Shown: positions 9,159-18,335 of the stretch, piece after piece
Layout of the letters: every line of letters starts with the position of its first letter
Numbering within the stretch: position 1 is the stretch's first letter
Origin: Arthrobacter pityocampae
Lineage (GTDB): Bacteria; Actinomycetota; Actinomycetes; Actinomycetales; Micrococcaceae
Direction of reading: 5' to 3'
NCBI RefSeq assembly: GCF_002927275.1
Contig: NZ_PRKW01000006.1
Coordinates: forward strand, 124,001-188,000
Length of the DNA: 64,000 nucleotides
The notes under the pieces: generated by a model
What the model was told of the DNA's origin: nothing
Seen by the model: only the letters and a program-made list of their open reading frames with translations
Database searches by the model: none
Position numbers and translations under genes: made by a program

Positions 9159-9734
9159 ATGGACGCCGCCGCGGGACAGGACAGCACCGGAGCAGGGGAC
9201 ACCCCGGCTACGGGCGGCATCTCCCGCGGGTCGGGTTCGTCGAGGCGGCGTCCCGACCGCGACGACCGGCGCGGCGAGAGCGGGAACCAGCGCCTGGACC
9301 GCAACTGGCAGGACATGCTGCAGGAGCTGCGCGTCATGCAGGCCGGTGTCCAGATCCTGGCCGGGTTCCTGCTGATCCTGCCCTTCCAGTCCCGTTTCGA
9401 GGAGCTCGACGACCTCCAGATCACCGTCTACCTGTGCCTGGTAGGCCTGGCCTTCCTGATCCAGGCCCTGTTGCTGTCCACGATCACCCTGCACCGGGCC
9501 CTGTTCGGCCTGCACGTGAAGGGGACGCTGGTGCAGCACACCGCGGCGACCATCCCGATGGCCACAGCGCTCGTGGGGGTGGTCCTCATGGGCACGATGT
9601 GGTTGATCTTCGACCTCGTGCTGGGGCGCACCGCCAGCCTCGTCGTGGCAGGGGCGCTCCTGGTCCTGGAGGCGATCCTGTGGCTCGCCTACCCGCTGAC
9701 CCTCCGCCGTCGGGCACTCAGGGAGCGCGGCTGA
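9159..9734 (+). CDS. DUF6328 family four-helix membrane protein
   Basis: 191 residues. A charged, disordered N terminus (residues 1-45, Arg/Asp rich) is followed by the conserved W-Q-D-M-L-Q-E-L-R-V-M-Q-A-G-V-Q-I-L segment and four hydrophobic helices at about 60-80, 90-110, 125-150 and 158-180. H-R-A-L-F in loop 2 is typical of the family. It is widely conserved in actinobacteria with no known function. GTG at 9156 directly precedes ATG at 9159 in frame; the ATG is used. Confidence 0.82.
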   Translation: MDAAAGQDSTGAGDTPATGGISRGSGSSRRRPDRDDRRGESGNQRLDRNWQDMLQELRVMQAGVQILAGFLLILPFQSRFEELDDLQITVYLCLVGLAFLIQALLLSTITLHRALFGLHVKGTLVQHTAATIPMATALVGVVLMGTMWLIFDLVLGRTASLVVAGALLVLEAILWLAYPLTLRRRALRERG

Positions 9735-9764
9735 CCCCCTCGCAGCGCGTGCGGGAAGCACCGC

Positions 9765-9884
9765 GAAGGCGCCGCCGGCCCGCCGTCGTGGTGCGACCAG
9801 GAAGCGCATCAGGGGACCGGAAGGCGCCGCCGGCCGGCCGTCGTCGTGCCCGGTGAAGCGCACCATGCGCCGAGAGGCGCCGCC
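9765..9884. repeat. 55-bp tandem duplication (2.2 units)
   Basis: A unit beginning GAAGGCGCCGCCGGCC starts at 9765 and again at 9820, with GAAGCGCA about 35 bases into each. A third shortened start, GAGGCGCCGCC, occurs at 9874 and runs up to the ramB stop. The copies differ at several bases. It lies between convergent genes, and no stem or coding signal is obvious. Confidence 0.75.
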
Positions 9885-11369
9885 TCAGCCCGAGTGCGTC
9901 GCGAGGAACGCGTACACCTCGGTCTCGTCGACGCCGGGGAAGGCCCCCGGCGGCATCGCCGCGAGCAGGTGCGAATGGGCACGCGCACTCGGCCAGGCCT
10001 GCCCGGCCCATTCCTGCGCGAGATCCGCCGGCGGCCGGCGGCAGCACGACTCGTCGGGGCAGAAGGACTTCTCGCGGATGTCCGTGTCCCGTCCGCGGAA
10101 CCACTTCACGTGCGCGTACGGCACCCCGATGCTGAGCGAGAACTCACCGCTCGCCGCCCGCTCGGTGCGCGCCGTGCACCAGTACGTGCCGCTCGGGGTG
10201 TCCGTGTACTGGTTGTAGGCGCGGAACTTGTCCTGGACGTCGAACACCACGCGGGAGGTCCAGCGGCGGCACGAGGGCTGGCCCTCGATGGCGCCGGTGT
10301 GGTCCTGCGGGAAGGTCACGCCGTCGTTCTCGTAGGCCTTGTAGATGATCCCGCTCTTGTGCGTCTTCTGGAAGTGCGTGCGGATGTCGAGGTGCTCGGT
10401 GGCGAGGTTCGTGAAGCGGTGCGCGGCGGTCTCGTAGGACACCGCGAAGTTGTCGCGGATGTCCTCCACGGAGATCTCCTTCGCCGCCTTCGCCCGCTTG
10501 AGGAACTCGATGGTGGGGCGCTCGGGGAGCAGGAGGGCCGCCGCGAAGTAGTTGGTGGCGACCCGCTGGCGCAGGAATTCGCCGTAGTTCTCGGGCGTCC
10601 TGTGCTCCAGGACGTAGTGCCCGAGCGCCTGCAGCAGCACGGAGCGGGGGTCGTGGTCGGTCCGCTGCGACTGCGTGAGGTAGATGCGGCGGTTCTTGAG
10701 GTCCGTCACGGAGCGGGTGGAGTGTGGCAGGTCGCCCACATGGTGCAGGGAGAAACCCAGGTGCGCGGCGATGTCCGCGATCAGGTGCTGGGACACGGGT
10801 CCCGCGCCGTATCCGACGGCGTCGAGCACGCCCTGCGCCTGCGCCTCGATCTCCTGGAAGTAGTTGTTCCGCTCGCGCATCACGGCCCGCAGTTCGGCAT
10901 TCGCCCGCCGGGCCTCCTCCGGCGTGGCCACCTGCTCGTTCAGCCGGCGCTCGAGTTCGCCCTGGAGTCCCACGAGGGATTCCAGCACCTCCAGCGGCAA
11001 CCTCGACGAGATGCGGACCTTCGGCAGCCCCAGCGACTCGTAGAGGGGGCCGCGCTGCGCCCGCTCGAGCGCGATCTCCAGGGCGGCCCGGCGCGACGGC
11101 GGCTCGGCCCCGAGCAGCTCGTCGATCGTCACCCCGAGCGCCGCCGCGAGGCGCTGGAGCATGCCGAGCTTGGGCTCCCGCTTGCCGTTCTCGACGAGGG
11201 ACAGCTGTGAGGCCACGGTCCCGACGGCGGCGCCCAGCTCGTCGAGTGTCAGCCCCTTGGCCTTGCGGAGATGGCGTACGCGCCGCCCCAGGCTGATGAG
11301 GTCCAGGGGCTGGCCCTCGACACTCGGCGGCGTGGCGGAGGAGGGCTGGGTCCACGCGGGAGTCGTCAT
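9885..11369 (-). CDS. ramB: RamB-like XRE-family regulator with DUF2083/IrrE-like domain
   Basis: 494 residues, close to known RamB proteins. Residues 28-85 are a Cro/CI helix-turn-helix ([19 protein letters not shown]...[11 protein letters not shown]). The middle carries the ImmA/IrrE-like region with degenerate active site ([10 protein letters not shown]), and the C terminus is the DUF2083 short-chain-fatty-acyl regulator region, with a Cys-rich F-C-P-D-E-S-C-C block near residue 447. RamB represses glyoxylate and acetate genes in Corynebacterium and Mycobacterium. Divergent placement from aceA with a 123-bp gap supports the same role here. Confidence 0.92.
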   Translation of the reverse strand: MTTPAWTQPSSATPPSVEGQPLDLISLGRRVRHLRKAKGLTLDELGAAVGTVASQLSLVENGKREPKLGMLQRLAAALGVTIDELLGAEPPSRRAALEIALERAQRGPLYESLGLPKVRISSRLPLEVLESLVGLQGELERRLNEQVATPEEARRANAELRAVMRERNNYFQEIEAQAQGVLDAVGYGAGPVSQHLIADIAAHLGFSLHHVGDLPHSTRSVTDLKNRRIYLTQSQRTDHDPRSVLLQALGHYVLEHRTPENYGEFLRQRVATNYFAAALLLPERPTIEFLKRAKAAKEISVEDIRDNFAVSYETAAHRFTNLATEHLDIRTHFQKTHKSGIIYKAYENDGVTFPQDHTGAIEGQPSCRRWTSRVVFDVQDKFRAYNQYTDTPSGTYWCTARTERAASGEFSLSIGVPYAHVKWFRGRDTDIREKSFCPDESCCRRPPADLAQEWAGQAWPSARAHSHLLAAMPPGAFPGVDETEVYAFLATHSG

Positions 11370-11492
11370 TTCTTGACAGTAAGCGAAGAACTGCGTTTCT
11401 TGCCAGGGCTGGAGGGTAGGAACCTCGGCAGAAGTGGCGAATTGTTGATTCCACACCCGCCGGGCAGCCGGCCACCGACCAAGGAGACAGCA
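11370..11492. promoter_or_regulatory. ramB-aceA divergent control region
   Basis: This 123-bp region is markedly more AT-rich than the flanks. An imperfect dyad, GCGAAGAA CTGCGT TTCTTGC (11383-11403), is the best operator candidate, and a further TTCTTG lies at 11370-11375. These only loosely resemble the Corynebacterium RamB box, so the assignment is tentative. AAGGAGACAG precedes aceA. Confidence 0.45.
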
Positions 11493-12827
11493 ATGACGCA
11501 GGAACCCACACCCTCGACCCCCTCCACCGGACTGCAGGGCGCGGCTGCGGACGCGGCCCGCGCCCTGGACCTCGAGTGGTCGGCCGACCCGCGCTGGGAG
11601 GGCGTGCGGCGCGACTACTCGGCCGCCGACGTCGTCCGCCTGCGCGGCAGCGTGCAGGAGGAACACACGCTCGCCCGGCGCGGCGCCGAGAAGCTGTGGC
11701 GCCAGCTCACGGAGGAGGTCGGCACCGGCGGGTACACCAACGCCCTCGGCGCCCTCACCGGCAACCAGGCCGTGCAGCAGGTCAAGGCCGGGCTGCGCGC
11801 CATCTACCTCTCCGGCTGGCAGGTGGCCGCGGACGCCAACAACTCGGGCCACACCTATCCGGACCAGTCGCTGTACCCGGCGAACTCCGTGCCCACCGTC
11901 GTCCGCCGCATCAACAACGCGCTCCTCCGCGCCGACCAGATCGAGTGGGCGGAGGGCACCTCGACCGTCGAGGACTGGCTCGTGCCGATCGTCGCCGACG
12001 CCGAGGCCGGGTTCGGCGGGCCGCTCAACGCCTACGAGCTCATGAAGTCGATGATCCAGGCCGGCGCGGCCGGCATCCACTGGGAGGACCAGCTCGCGTC
12101 GGAGAAGAAGTGCGGGCACCTCGGCGGCAAGGTCCTGATCCCCACGCAGCAGCATGTGCGGACCCTGAACGCGGCACGGCTCGCGGCCGATGTCGCCGGG
12201 ACGCCCTCGGTCATCGTCGCCCGCACGGACGCCGAGGCCGCCACGCTCATCACGTCCGACGTCGACGAGCGGGACCAGCCGTTCGTCACCGGCGAGCGCA
12301 CCCCCGAGGGTTTCTACCACGTACGCAACGGCCTCGAGGCGTGCATCGCCCGCGGCAGGGCCTACGCACCGTACGCGGACCTGCTCTGGATGGAGACCGG
12401 CACCCCGGACCTCGACCTGGCGCGGCGCTTCGCCGAGGGGATCAAGGCGGAGTTCCCGGACCAGATGCTCGCCTACAACTGCTCGCCGTCGTTCAACTGG
12501 CGCAAGCACCTCGACGACGCCACGATCGCCCGGTTCCAGCGCGAGCTGGGCGCGATGGGGTTCACCTTCCAGTTCATCACCCTCGCGGGCTTCCACGCCC
12601 TCAACTACTCGATGTTCGACCTCGCCCACGGCTACGCCCGCAACGGGATGAGCGCCTACGTGGACCTGCAGGAGCGCGAGTTCGCCGCCGAGTCCCGCGG
12701 CTACACCGCCACGCGGCACCAGCGCGAGGTCGGCACCGGCTACTTCGACCAGGTGGCCACGGCCCTCAACCCCGGCGGCAGCACCCTCGCTCTCGCCGGG
12801 TCCACCGAGACGCAGCAGTTCCACTGA
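11493..12827 (+). CDS. aceA: Isocitrate lyase
   Basis: 444 residues, normal for the short bacterial form. It cleaves isocitrate to glyoxylate and succinate, the first glyoxylate-shunt step. The catalytic K-K-C-G-H lies at about residues 205-209 with C207 the active cysteine. Also present are W-E-D-Q in G-I-H-W-E-D-Q-L, the N-C-S-P-S-F-N-W substrate loop and the C-terminal [15 protein letters not shown] segment. AAGGAG at 11481-11486 fixes the start. It is divergent from ramB and is followed 130 bp on by aceB, probably with separate or read-through transcription. Confidence 0.97.
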   Translation: MTQEPTPSTPSTGLQGAAADAARALDLEWSADPRWEGVRRDYSAADVVRLRGSVQEEHTLARRGAEKLWRQLTEEVGTGGYTNALGALTGNQAVQQVKAGLRAIYLSGWQVAADANNSGHTYPDQSLYPANSVPTVVRRINNALLRADQIEWAEGTSTVEDWLVPIVADAEAGFGGPLNAYELMKSMIQAGAAGIHWEDQLASEKKCGHLGGKVLIPTQQHVRTLNAARLAADVAGTPSVIVARTDAEAATLITSDVDERDQPFVTGERTPEGFYHVRNGLEACIARGRAYAPYADLLWMETGTPDLDLARRFAEGIKAEFPDQMLAYNCSPSFNWRKHLDDATIARFQRELGAMGFTFQFITLAGFHALNYSMFDLAHGYARNGMSAYVDLQEREFAAESRGYTATRHQREVGTGYFDQVATALNPGGSTLALAGSTETQQFH

Positions 12828-12886
12828 CCCTCCCCGTCGGGAGGGCAGGAATGACCACGAAACCCGGGTCCGGGCGGTCACTTCTA

Positions 12887-12936
12887 CCCTCTCGGCACCC
12901 CGAACCGGCACCCCTCTCGGCACCCCGAACCGGCAC
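12887..12936. repeat. Perfect 25-bp tandem duplication between aceA and aceB
   Basis: The unit starts CCCTCTCGGCACCCCGAACC at 12887 and again at 12912 without any mismatch over 25 bp. A third copy begins (CC) and stops. It ends 21 bp before the aceB start, so it forms most of the aceB leader. Confidence 0.95.
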
Positions 12937-12957
12937 CCAGACCTCCAGGAGCACACC

Positions 12958-14586
12958 ATGAACGACACCTACACCCTGAACGGCATCACCCTCACCGCGC
13001 CGCCCATCCAGCGCCAGGGCGAGATCCTGACCCGCGAGGCCCTGGACTTCGTCAAGGCGCTGCACCGGGCCACCCACAAGCGCCGCGAGGAGCTCCTCCA
13101 CCACCGGTGCCGCCAACGCAAGGCCGTGGCGGCCGGCGCCGACCCGCGCTTCCTGCCCGAGACACGGCACATCCGCGAGGACGCGTCGTGGCGGGTGGCC
13201 CCGACGGCGCCGGGTCTCGAGGACCGCCGCGTGGAGATCACCGGCCCCGTGGACCGCAAGATGACCATCAACGCCCTCAACTCCGGCGCGAAGGTCTGGC
13301 TCGCCGACATGGAGGACTCCTCGACGCCGTCGTGGTCCAACGTGATCAACGGCCAGCTGAACCTCCGGGACGCCCTCGCCGGGCGCATCGGGTTCACGTC
13401 GCCCGAGGGCAAGGAGTACCGGGTCGAAGGCGCCGCGGACACGCTGCCGACGATCGTCGTCCGCCCCCGGGGCTGGCACCTGTCCGAGAAGCACGTCCTC
13501 ATCCAGGACGTCGCCGTCGCCGGTGGCCTGTTCGACTTCGCCCTCTACTTCTTCCACAACGCCCGCACGCTGATCGACCAGGGACGCGGACCCTACTTCT
13601 ACCTGCCGAAGATCGAGAACCACCTCGAGGCGCGCCTGTGGAACGACATCTTCGTCCAGGCCCAGCAGCTGCTCAACATCCCGCAGGGCACCATTCGCGC
13701 CACCGTGCTGATCGAGACCATCACGGCGGCGTTCGAGATGGAGGAGATCCTGTACGAACTGCGGGACCACGCGGCGGGGCTGAACGCCGGCCGGTGGGAC
13801 TACATCTTCTCCGTGATCAAGAACTTCCGCACCCGCGGCCCGCGCTTCGTCCTGCCGGACCGCAACGCCGTGACCATGACGGCGCCGTTCATGCGCGCCT
13901 ACACCGAGCAGCTCGTCCGCGCCTGCCACCGCCGCGGCGCCCACGCGATCGGCGGCATGGCCGCGTTCATCCCGAACCGCCGCGACGAGCAGGCCAACGC
14001 CCTCGCCCTCGAGAAGGTGCGGGCGGACAAGACCCGGGAGGCCGGCGACGGCTTCGACGGATCGTGGGTGGCGCACCCCGACCTCGTGCCCGTGGCCATG
14101 GAGGTCTTCGACGCGGCACTCGGTGACCGCCCGAACCAGCTCCACCGCCTGCGCGAGGACGTCCGTCCGGACGACGCCGCGCTGCTGGACATCGCCGCCA
14201 CGCCGGGCATCATCACCGAGCGCGGTGTCCGCGAGAACCTCGAGGTCGGGGTCCGGTACATCGAGTCCTGGCTGCGGGGTAACGGCGCCGCGGCCATCAA
14301 CAACCTGATGGAGGACGCCGCGACGGCCGAGATCTCGCGGTCGCAGATCTGGCAGTGGATCTACACGGGCGCCCTCACGGACGACGGCGAGGTGATCACC
14401 CGGGAGCGGGTGGCCGATCTGCTCGACGAGGAGTTCGATACCTTGGCACGGTTCGACGGCGACCGGTTCGACGAGGCCCGCGAAGTGTTCGAGGAGGTGG
14501 CCCTCGGCACCGAGTTCCCGGCCTTCCTGACCGTGACCGCGTATTCGAAGTACCTGCGGGACGAGCGGTCGCTCGCCGCCGTGTGA
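12958..14586 (+). CDS. aceB: Malate synthase A
   Basis: 542 residues. It condenses glyoxylate with acetyl-CoA to malate. The family signature [16 protein letters not shown] is at about residues 268-283. Other family blocks are [10 protein letters not shown] near 116, R-P-R-G-W-H-L near 170, and the [10 protein letters not shown] segment near 461. Length and motifs place it with the A isoform, not the longer G isoform. CCAGGAGCACACC upstream gives the ribosome binding site. It works with aceA and is presumably under RamB control. Confidence 0.96.
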   Translation: MNDTYTLNGITLTAPPIQRQGEILTREALDFVKALHRATHKRREELLHHRCRQRKAVAAGADPRFLPETRHIREDASWRVAPTAPGLEDRRVEITGPVDRKMTINALNSGAKVWLADMEDSSTPSWSNVINGQLNLRDALAGRIGFTSPEGKEYRVEGAADTLPTIVVRPRGWHLSEKHVLIQDVAVAGGLFDFALYFFHNARTLIDQGRGPYFYLPKIENHLEARLWNDIFVQAQQLLNIPQGTIRATVLIETITAAFEMEEILYELRDHAAGLNAGRWDYIFSVIKNFRTRGPRFVLPDRNAVTMTAPFMRAYTEQLVRACHRRGAHAIGGMAAFIPNRRDEQANALALEKVRADKTREAGDGFDGSWVAHPDLVPVAMEVFDAALGDRPNQLHRLREDVRPDDAALLDIAATPGIITERGVRENLEVGVRYIESWLRGNGAAAINNLMEDAATAEISRSQIWQWIYTGALTDDGEVITRERVADLLDEEFDTLARFDGDRFDEAREVFEEVALGTEFPAFLTVTAYSKYLRDERSLAAV

Positions 14587-14639
14587 CGCCGCCGACACCG
14601 ACGCGGGGGACGACGCCGACGTCGTCCCCCGCGGTCGGC

Positions 14640-15332
14640 CTACGGGGCGGTGGGCGACGCCGCCGGAGCCGGCGTGCCGTCCTTCGGGGCGCAGGTCAGC
14701 CCGGCGGGCGTGATGTCCACCCGCTCCGGCGGGATGACGCCCGCGTAACCGGACCCGACGACGACGTCGACCGTCCGGTCCTTGCGTTCGTCGGTCACGT
14801 AGATCGTGTCGGGGATGGTGCGCTGCAGGGTGAACGCGTTGTCGCGCCCGGCCTCGCCCGAGACGATGATCGCCGTCATGCCGGTCCGGCCGACCGGCCG
14901 GTTGCCGACCTCGCGCACCGCGAAGGCCCGGCCGCGGAGCTGCGTCGCAGCGGTGGTGGCGAGGCCGTCCATGCTGGTGCTGTTGTACACGTTGACGTTG
15001 ACGGAGCTCGGATCCTGGTAGTCGAACGGTCCGGCGGGGCACGTCGGGGTCGGTTCGGGGGCCGCCGTCTCGGGCGCCCCCATGCTGATGCTGATGTCGC
15101 CGCGCGTGATACCGACGGCGAAGTACACCGCGGCGGTCACGAGTCCGACGAGCAGGACGAGGACGACGCCGTGGAAGATCTTCCGCAGCGGTACCCGGCG
15201 GTGGCGATCGGCGTCGTCCTCGCCGAACACGGCGCCGAGGTCCGTCTCGGTGACGATCCGCTGGCCGTGCCACTCGGTCGGGTCCTGTTTGGCCTGCGCC
15301 CGCTGGTGGCGCGGCGAGCCGTGCTCACTCAT
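14640..15332 (-). CDS. LytR C-terminal domain membrane protein
   Basis: 230 residues. A charged cytoplasmic N terminus (1-48) is followed by one transmembrane helix (about 52-72), a short linker and a LytR_C domain (residues 105-200: V-N-V-N-V-Y-N-S-T-S...G-L-A...V-V-V-G-S-G-Y). LytR_C is an extracytoplasmic domain often seen alone in actinobacteria; it lacks the LCP ligase domain. The tail is Pro/Ala rich. It overlaps the upstream gene by eight bases, so the two form a coupled pair, an arrangement I also recall from Streptomyces. Confidence 0.88.
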   Translation of the reverse strand: MSEHGSPRHQRAQAKQDPTEWHGQRIVTETDLGAVFGEDDADRHRRVPLRKIFHGVVLVLLVGLVTAAVYFAVGITRGDISISMGAPETAAPEPTPTCPAGPFDYQDPSSVNVNVYNSTSMDGLATTAATQLRGRAFAVREVGNRPVGRTGMTAIIVSGEAGRDNAFTLQRTIPDTIYVTDERKDRTVDVVVGSGYAGVIPPERVDITPAGLTCAPKDGTPAPAASPTAP

Positions 15333-15624
15333 CGAGGACGAGGACTCTCGCGTGCAGGATGGTCCGCTGGTGCAGCGCCGTCCGGACCGCGCGGTGCAAA
15401 CCGTCCTCCAGGTACATCGTGTTGTTCCACCGCACCACGTGCGGGAAGAGGTCGCCGAAGAACGTCGAGTCCTCGGCGAGCAACGCTTCGAGGTCGAGCG
15501 TGGTCTTGGTGGTCACCAGTTCATCGAGCCGCACCTGCCGGGGAGCCACCTCCGCCCAGTCCTTGGGGGTCACGCATCCGTGGTCGGGGTACGGCCGCCC
15601 GTCACTCACTGCTTTGAAGATCAC
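15325..15624 (-). CDS. Conserved actinobacterial protein (often labelled VapB-family antitoxin)
   Basis: 99 residues starting V-I-F-K-A-V-S-D-G-R-P-Y-P-D-H-G at a GTG. The core L-D-L-E-A-L-L-A-E-D-S-T-F-F-G-D-L-F, and L-E-D-G-L-H-R-A-V-R near the end, are strongly conserved in Streptomyces and Arthrobacter. There the protein is called VapB-like although no VapC toxin is adjacent; that label is doubtful. It sits directly upstream of and overlaps the LytR_C gene. TACCCT (15631-15636 on the minus strand) lies six bases before the GTG with no Shine-Dalgarno, suggesting leaderless expression. Confidence 0.8.
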   Translation of the reverse strand: MIFKAVSDGRPYPDHGCVTPKDWAEVAPRQVRLDELVTTKTTLDLEALLAEDSTFFGDLFPHVVRWNNTMYLEDGLHRAVRTALHQRTILHARVLVLDE

Positions 15625-15696
15625 ACCTCTAGGGTAGGTAATTGCTTCGACCAATGGAACGCGCGTCCGCCAGCCGGGCATCCCGCGGCTCGACGG

Positions 15697-16614
15697 TCAC
15701 GCCCGGGGAGCGGCGGGGAGGGCGTCGGCGGGCGTCGGGTAGGAGGGCTGGGCCCCCGGGCGCCGGACCGCGTAGGAGCCGACCCGCACGGCGTACCGGA
15801 CGGCGTCGTCCAGCGGCTCACCTGTTACGAGGCGCGCCGCGAGCGCCCCGACGAAGGCATCTCCGGCGCCGGTCGTATCGACCACGGCCACCTGCGGTGC
15901 GGGCACCCGGTGGAGGCCCCCGCCGTCGGCGACGAGGGCACCGGCCCCGCCGAGCGTCATCACCACCGACGCGAAGCCAAGGCCCAGAAGCCCCTCGACG
16001 ACACCCGGGTGGTCCGCGGCCACCGGGTGTCCGAATCGCTCGAGGACCAGCGCCCCCTCGTGCTCGTTGACCACCAGGGGGTCCGCACGGAGGAGCGCGG
16101 CGCGGTCGAGGGCGATGACGGGTGCCAGGTTGACGATCACGCGTCCGGTGGCGAGGCGGACCGCCGCGGCCGTGGTGTCGGCGGGCAGTTCCCCCTGGAC
16201 GACGACGACGCCGGCCGCGCGGATGGTGCCGGCAGAGGCCGCGACGAGGTCGGGGGTCATCCCGGCGTTGGCGCCGGGCAGCACCACGATGGTGTTCTCG
16301 CCGTCGCCGGCCACCTGGATCACCGCGAGCCCGGTCGCGCCATCGGTCCGCCGGACGGCCCGCAGGTCCACGCCCGCCGTCGTCAGGAGGGAGAGGGCGA
16401 CGTCGGCGTACGCGTCGGCTCCCACGGCGCCGACCAGGGCGACCTCGGCGCCCAGCAGGGCCGCGGCGACGGCCTGGTTGGCGCCCTTGCCTCCGGGCAG
16501 CACCGTCATCGAGCGGCCGGCCACGGTCTCGCCCGGCCTCGGGTGCCGGTCGGCCGTGACCACGAGGTCCGCGTTGATGGACCCGACGACGACGATGCCC
16601 GACCCTGCGCTCAT
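15697..16614 (-). CDS. rbsK: Ribokinase
   Basis: 305 residues, PfkB family. It phosphorylates D-ribose at O5. The N-terminal G-S-I-N-A-D-L-V-V and P-G-G-K-G-A-N-Q-A-V-A-A motif (residues 40-51) are diagnostic of ribokinase, as are V-N-E-H-E-G-A and the C-terminal anion hole D-T-T-G-A-G-D-A-F-V-G-A with the catalytic Asp. No ribose transporter is adjacent, so it may salvage nucleoside-derived ribose. The ATG is six bases after AAGACT, another possible leaderless start. Confidence 0.94.
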   Translation of the reverse strand: MSAGSGIVVVGSINADLVVTADRHPRPGETVAGRSMTVLPGGKGANQAVAAALLGAEVALVGAVGADAYADVALSLLTTAGVDLRAVRRTDGATGLAVIQVAGDGENTIVVLPGANAGMTPDLVAASAGTIRAAGVVVVQGELPADTTAAAVRLATGRVIVNLAPVIALDRAALLRADPLVVNEHEGALVLERFGHPVAADHPGVVEGLLGLGFASVVMTLGGAGALVADGGGLHRVPAPQVAVVDTTGAGDAFVGALAARLVTGEPLDDAVRYAVRVGSYAVRRPGAQPSYPTPADALPAAPRA

Positions 16615-16670
16615 GCCGTGAGTCTTTCACGCCGGTCCGGTCCGGTGGTCCGCGGGACCAGTCCCGAATG

Positions 16671-16698
16671 TTGGGCGGGCGTCGTCCCGGAACATAAT
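16671..16698 (+). promoter_or_regulatory. Leaderless-type promoter of the HAD gene
   Basis: TTGGGC (16671-16676) and CATAAT (16693-16698) are separated by 16 bp, and the ATG at 16705 begins exactly seven bases after the -10 hexamer. No Shine-Dalgarno has workable spacing. The transcript should therefore start at or beside the ATG. Confidence 0.65.
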
Positions 16699-16704
16699 GG
16701 AGCC

Positions 16705-17625
16705 ATGCCTACGGATGCCCCGATCGATCTGCTGCCCGCTGCCCCCGCCCCGCGCGCCCCCGACGGGCGACGGCCCGCCCGGGGGCTCCTGCTCGACGTC
16801 GACGGCCCGGTGGCCAGCCCCGTGACGCGGACGGTCCCCGCGGGGATCATCGCCGACCTGCTGACGCTCGCCACGGCGGGCTGGCCCGTGGTGTTCAACA
16901 CGGGCCGCTCGGACGCGTTCATCCGCAAGCAGGTCATGGAGCCGATGCTCGCCGCGGGCCTGCCCGCCGGGATCACCTTCCATGCCGTCTGCGAGAAGGG
17001 CGCCACCTGGTTCTCGTTCACGGCCGACGGCGCCGGGGAGGTCTTCACCGACCGCGGGCTCGCGCTGCCCACGAGCTTCGCCGACGACGTCCGGGACCTC
17101 GTCGAGGAGAAGTACTCGCACCTCATGTTCTTCGACGAGACGAAGCTCGCCATGGTCTCGGTGGAGCAGTCCCTCGAGGCGGCGAACGCCGACTACCTGG
17201 AGGGCCAGCGCTCCTTCGACGAGGACGTCCTCGACATCATGCACAGCCATGACATGGGCGCCTGCCGGCTGGACCGGGAGGAGCCGGACAGCAACGGGGA
17301 CATCGAGTACCGCGTGGACCCGACCATCATCTCCACGGACATCGAGTCCGTCCGGGTGGGCAAGGACCTCGGCGCCGAGCGCGCCCTCACGCTCGTCGCG
17401 CCGCTCATGGACCTCCCCCGCACGTGGCGGACGGTGGGCGATTCACGCACCGACTACGCCATGGCCGACTACCTGCACGAGCAGGGGTACGACCTCGCGC
17501 ACGTGGACGTCCGGCCGGCCGACGGCGTCCCCGCGAAGCCCTACGAGGTCCTGACCGAGGGCTCACTCATCCACGAGGAGGCCGGCGCCGCCTTCCTCGC
17601 CCGCTGCGTCGCGTCCCTCGGCTAG
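16705..17625 (+). CDS. HAD-superfamily hydrolase (IIB-like)
   Basis: 306 residues. HAD motif I is L-L-L-D-V-D-G-P-V at residues 28-36 with D31/D33, motif II is the F-N-T-G-R-S block, and motif IV is G-D-S-R-T-D-Y-A-M near residue 245. The cap region between them is large, as in sugar-phosphatase (Cof/trehalose-phosphatase-like) members. The substrate is not determinable. It is divergent from ribokinase across a 90-bp region; a shared sugar-phosphate role is possible but unproven. Confidence 0.8.
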   Translation: MPTDAPIDLLPAAPAPRAPDGRRPARGLLLDVDGPVASPVTRTVPAGIIADLLTLATAGWPVVFNTGRSDAFIRKQVMEPMLAAGLPAGITFHAVCEKGATWFSFTADGAGEVFTDRGLALPTSFADDVRDLVEEKYSHLMFFDETKLAMVSVEQSLEAANADYLEGQRSFDEDVLDIMHSHDMGACRLDREEPDSNGDIEYRVDPTIISTDIESVRVGKDLGAERALTLVAPLMDLPRTWRTVGDSRTDYAMADYLHEQGYDLAHVDVRPADGVPAKPYEVLTEGSLIHEEAGAAFLARCVASLG

Positions 17626-17680
17626 GGCCCGTCGCCGTTCCGGGAGGGGACGTACCCGGCGGCGTCCCGCCACGCCCCGG

Positions 17681-18184
17681 TCAGGCGGCGTCCTGTGCCA
17701 GGGCATCCTCGATCGCGGCGATCACCTCGGGGGCATCCGGCTCGACCGTCGGGGCGAAGCGTGCGACGACCTCGCCGTCGCGGCTGACGAGGAACTTCTC
17801 GAAGTTCCATTTCACGAGGCCGGGCAGGAGCCCGGTCCTGAACGTCGTCAGCTGCCGGTAGAGGGGGTGCTGGTCCTTCCCGCGGACGTCGCCCTTGGCC
17901 ATCAGCGGGAAGGTGACGCCGAAGGTCCTCGAGCAGAACGCGGCGATCTCGCCGTCGTTGCCGGGTTCCTGCCCCATGAACTGGTTGCAGGGCATGCCGA
18001 GCACCACGAGGCCCTCCTCCGCGTACCGGCCGTACAGGGCCTCGAGGCCCGCATACTGCGGGGTGAAGCCGCATTTCGAGGCGACGTTGACCACCAGGAC
18101 GGGGTGGCCGCGGAACTCCCCGAAGGACTTCGTGCTGCCGTCGGTCATGGTGAGGTCGATCCCGTACAGGGCGGACGAAGGCAT
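17681..18184 (-). CDS. Glutathione peroxidase family (thiol peroxidase)
   Basis: 167 residues, normal length. The redox Cys is C38 in V-A-S-K-C-G-F-T-P-Q-Y; the Gln is in G-M-P-C-N-Q-F-M-G-Q-E-P and the Trp in K-W-N-F-E-K-F-L-V, completing the Cys-Gln-Trp-Asn catalytic set. The Cys-type enzymes usually use thioredoxin. The resolving-Cys candidate is the one in P-C-N-Q-F. GAGGAG precedes the ATG. It is divergent from the MpaB-like gene. Confidence 0.93.
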   Translation of the reverse strand: MPSSALYGIDLTMTDGSTKSFGEFRGHPVLVVNVASKCGFTPQYAGLEALYGRYAEEGLVVLGMPCNQFMGQEPGNDGEIAAFCSRTFGVTFPLMAKGDVRGKDQHPLYRQLTTFRTGLLPGLVKWNFEKFLVSRDGEVVARFAPTVEPDAPEVIAAIEDALAQDAA

Positions 18185-18335
18185 GGTGACTCCTCGGGGG
18201 TCGGTGGTGCTCGGTGTTCGTATCGTCGCACGAAGCGGATGGGCCTCCCTCAACGGAGCAAATCGGCCCGCGGGCACGTTGGAAGGAACGGCGGCCGGAG
18301 GCAGGCCGCACGACACCGACAGGACGGGTCACCGG

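Noticed and set aside
11370-12968. Extension of the ramB frame far upstream on the minus strand
   Set aside because: It runs antisense through aceA and reads as low-complexity Arg/Gly sequence. The helix-turn-helix protein begins at 11369, and a control region with the aceA ribosome binding site lies between.
15325-15624. VapB antitoxin of a toxin-antitoxin pair
   Set aside because: No toxin gene is adjacent; the overlapping partner is a LytR_C membrane protein, so the label appears to be an annotation habit.
15082-16704. Long plus-strand open frame preceding the HAD gene
   Set aside because: It is opposite LytR_C and ribokinase genes. The HAD family start with a clear promoter is at 16705.
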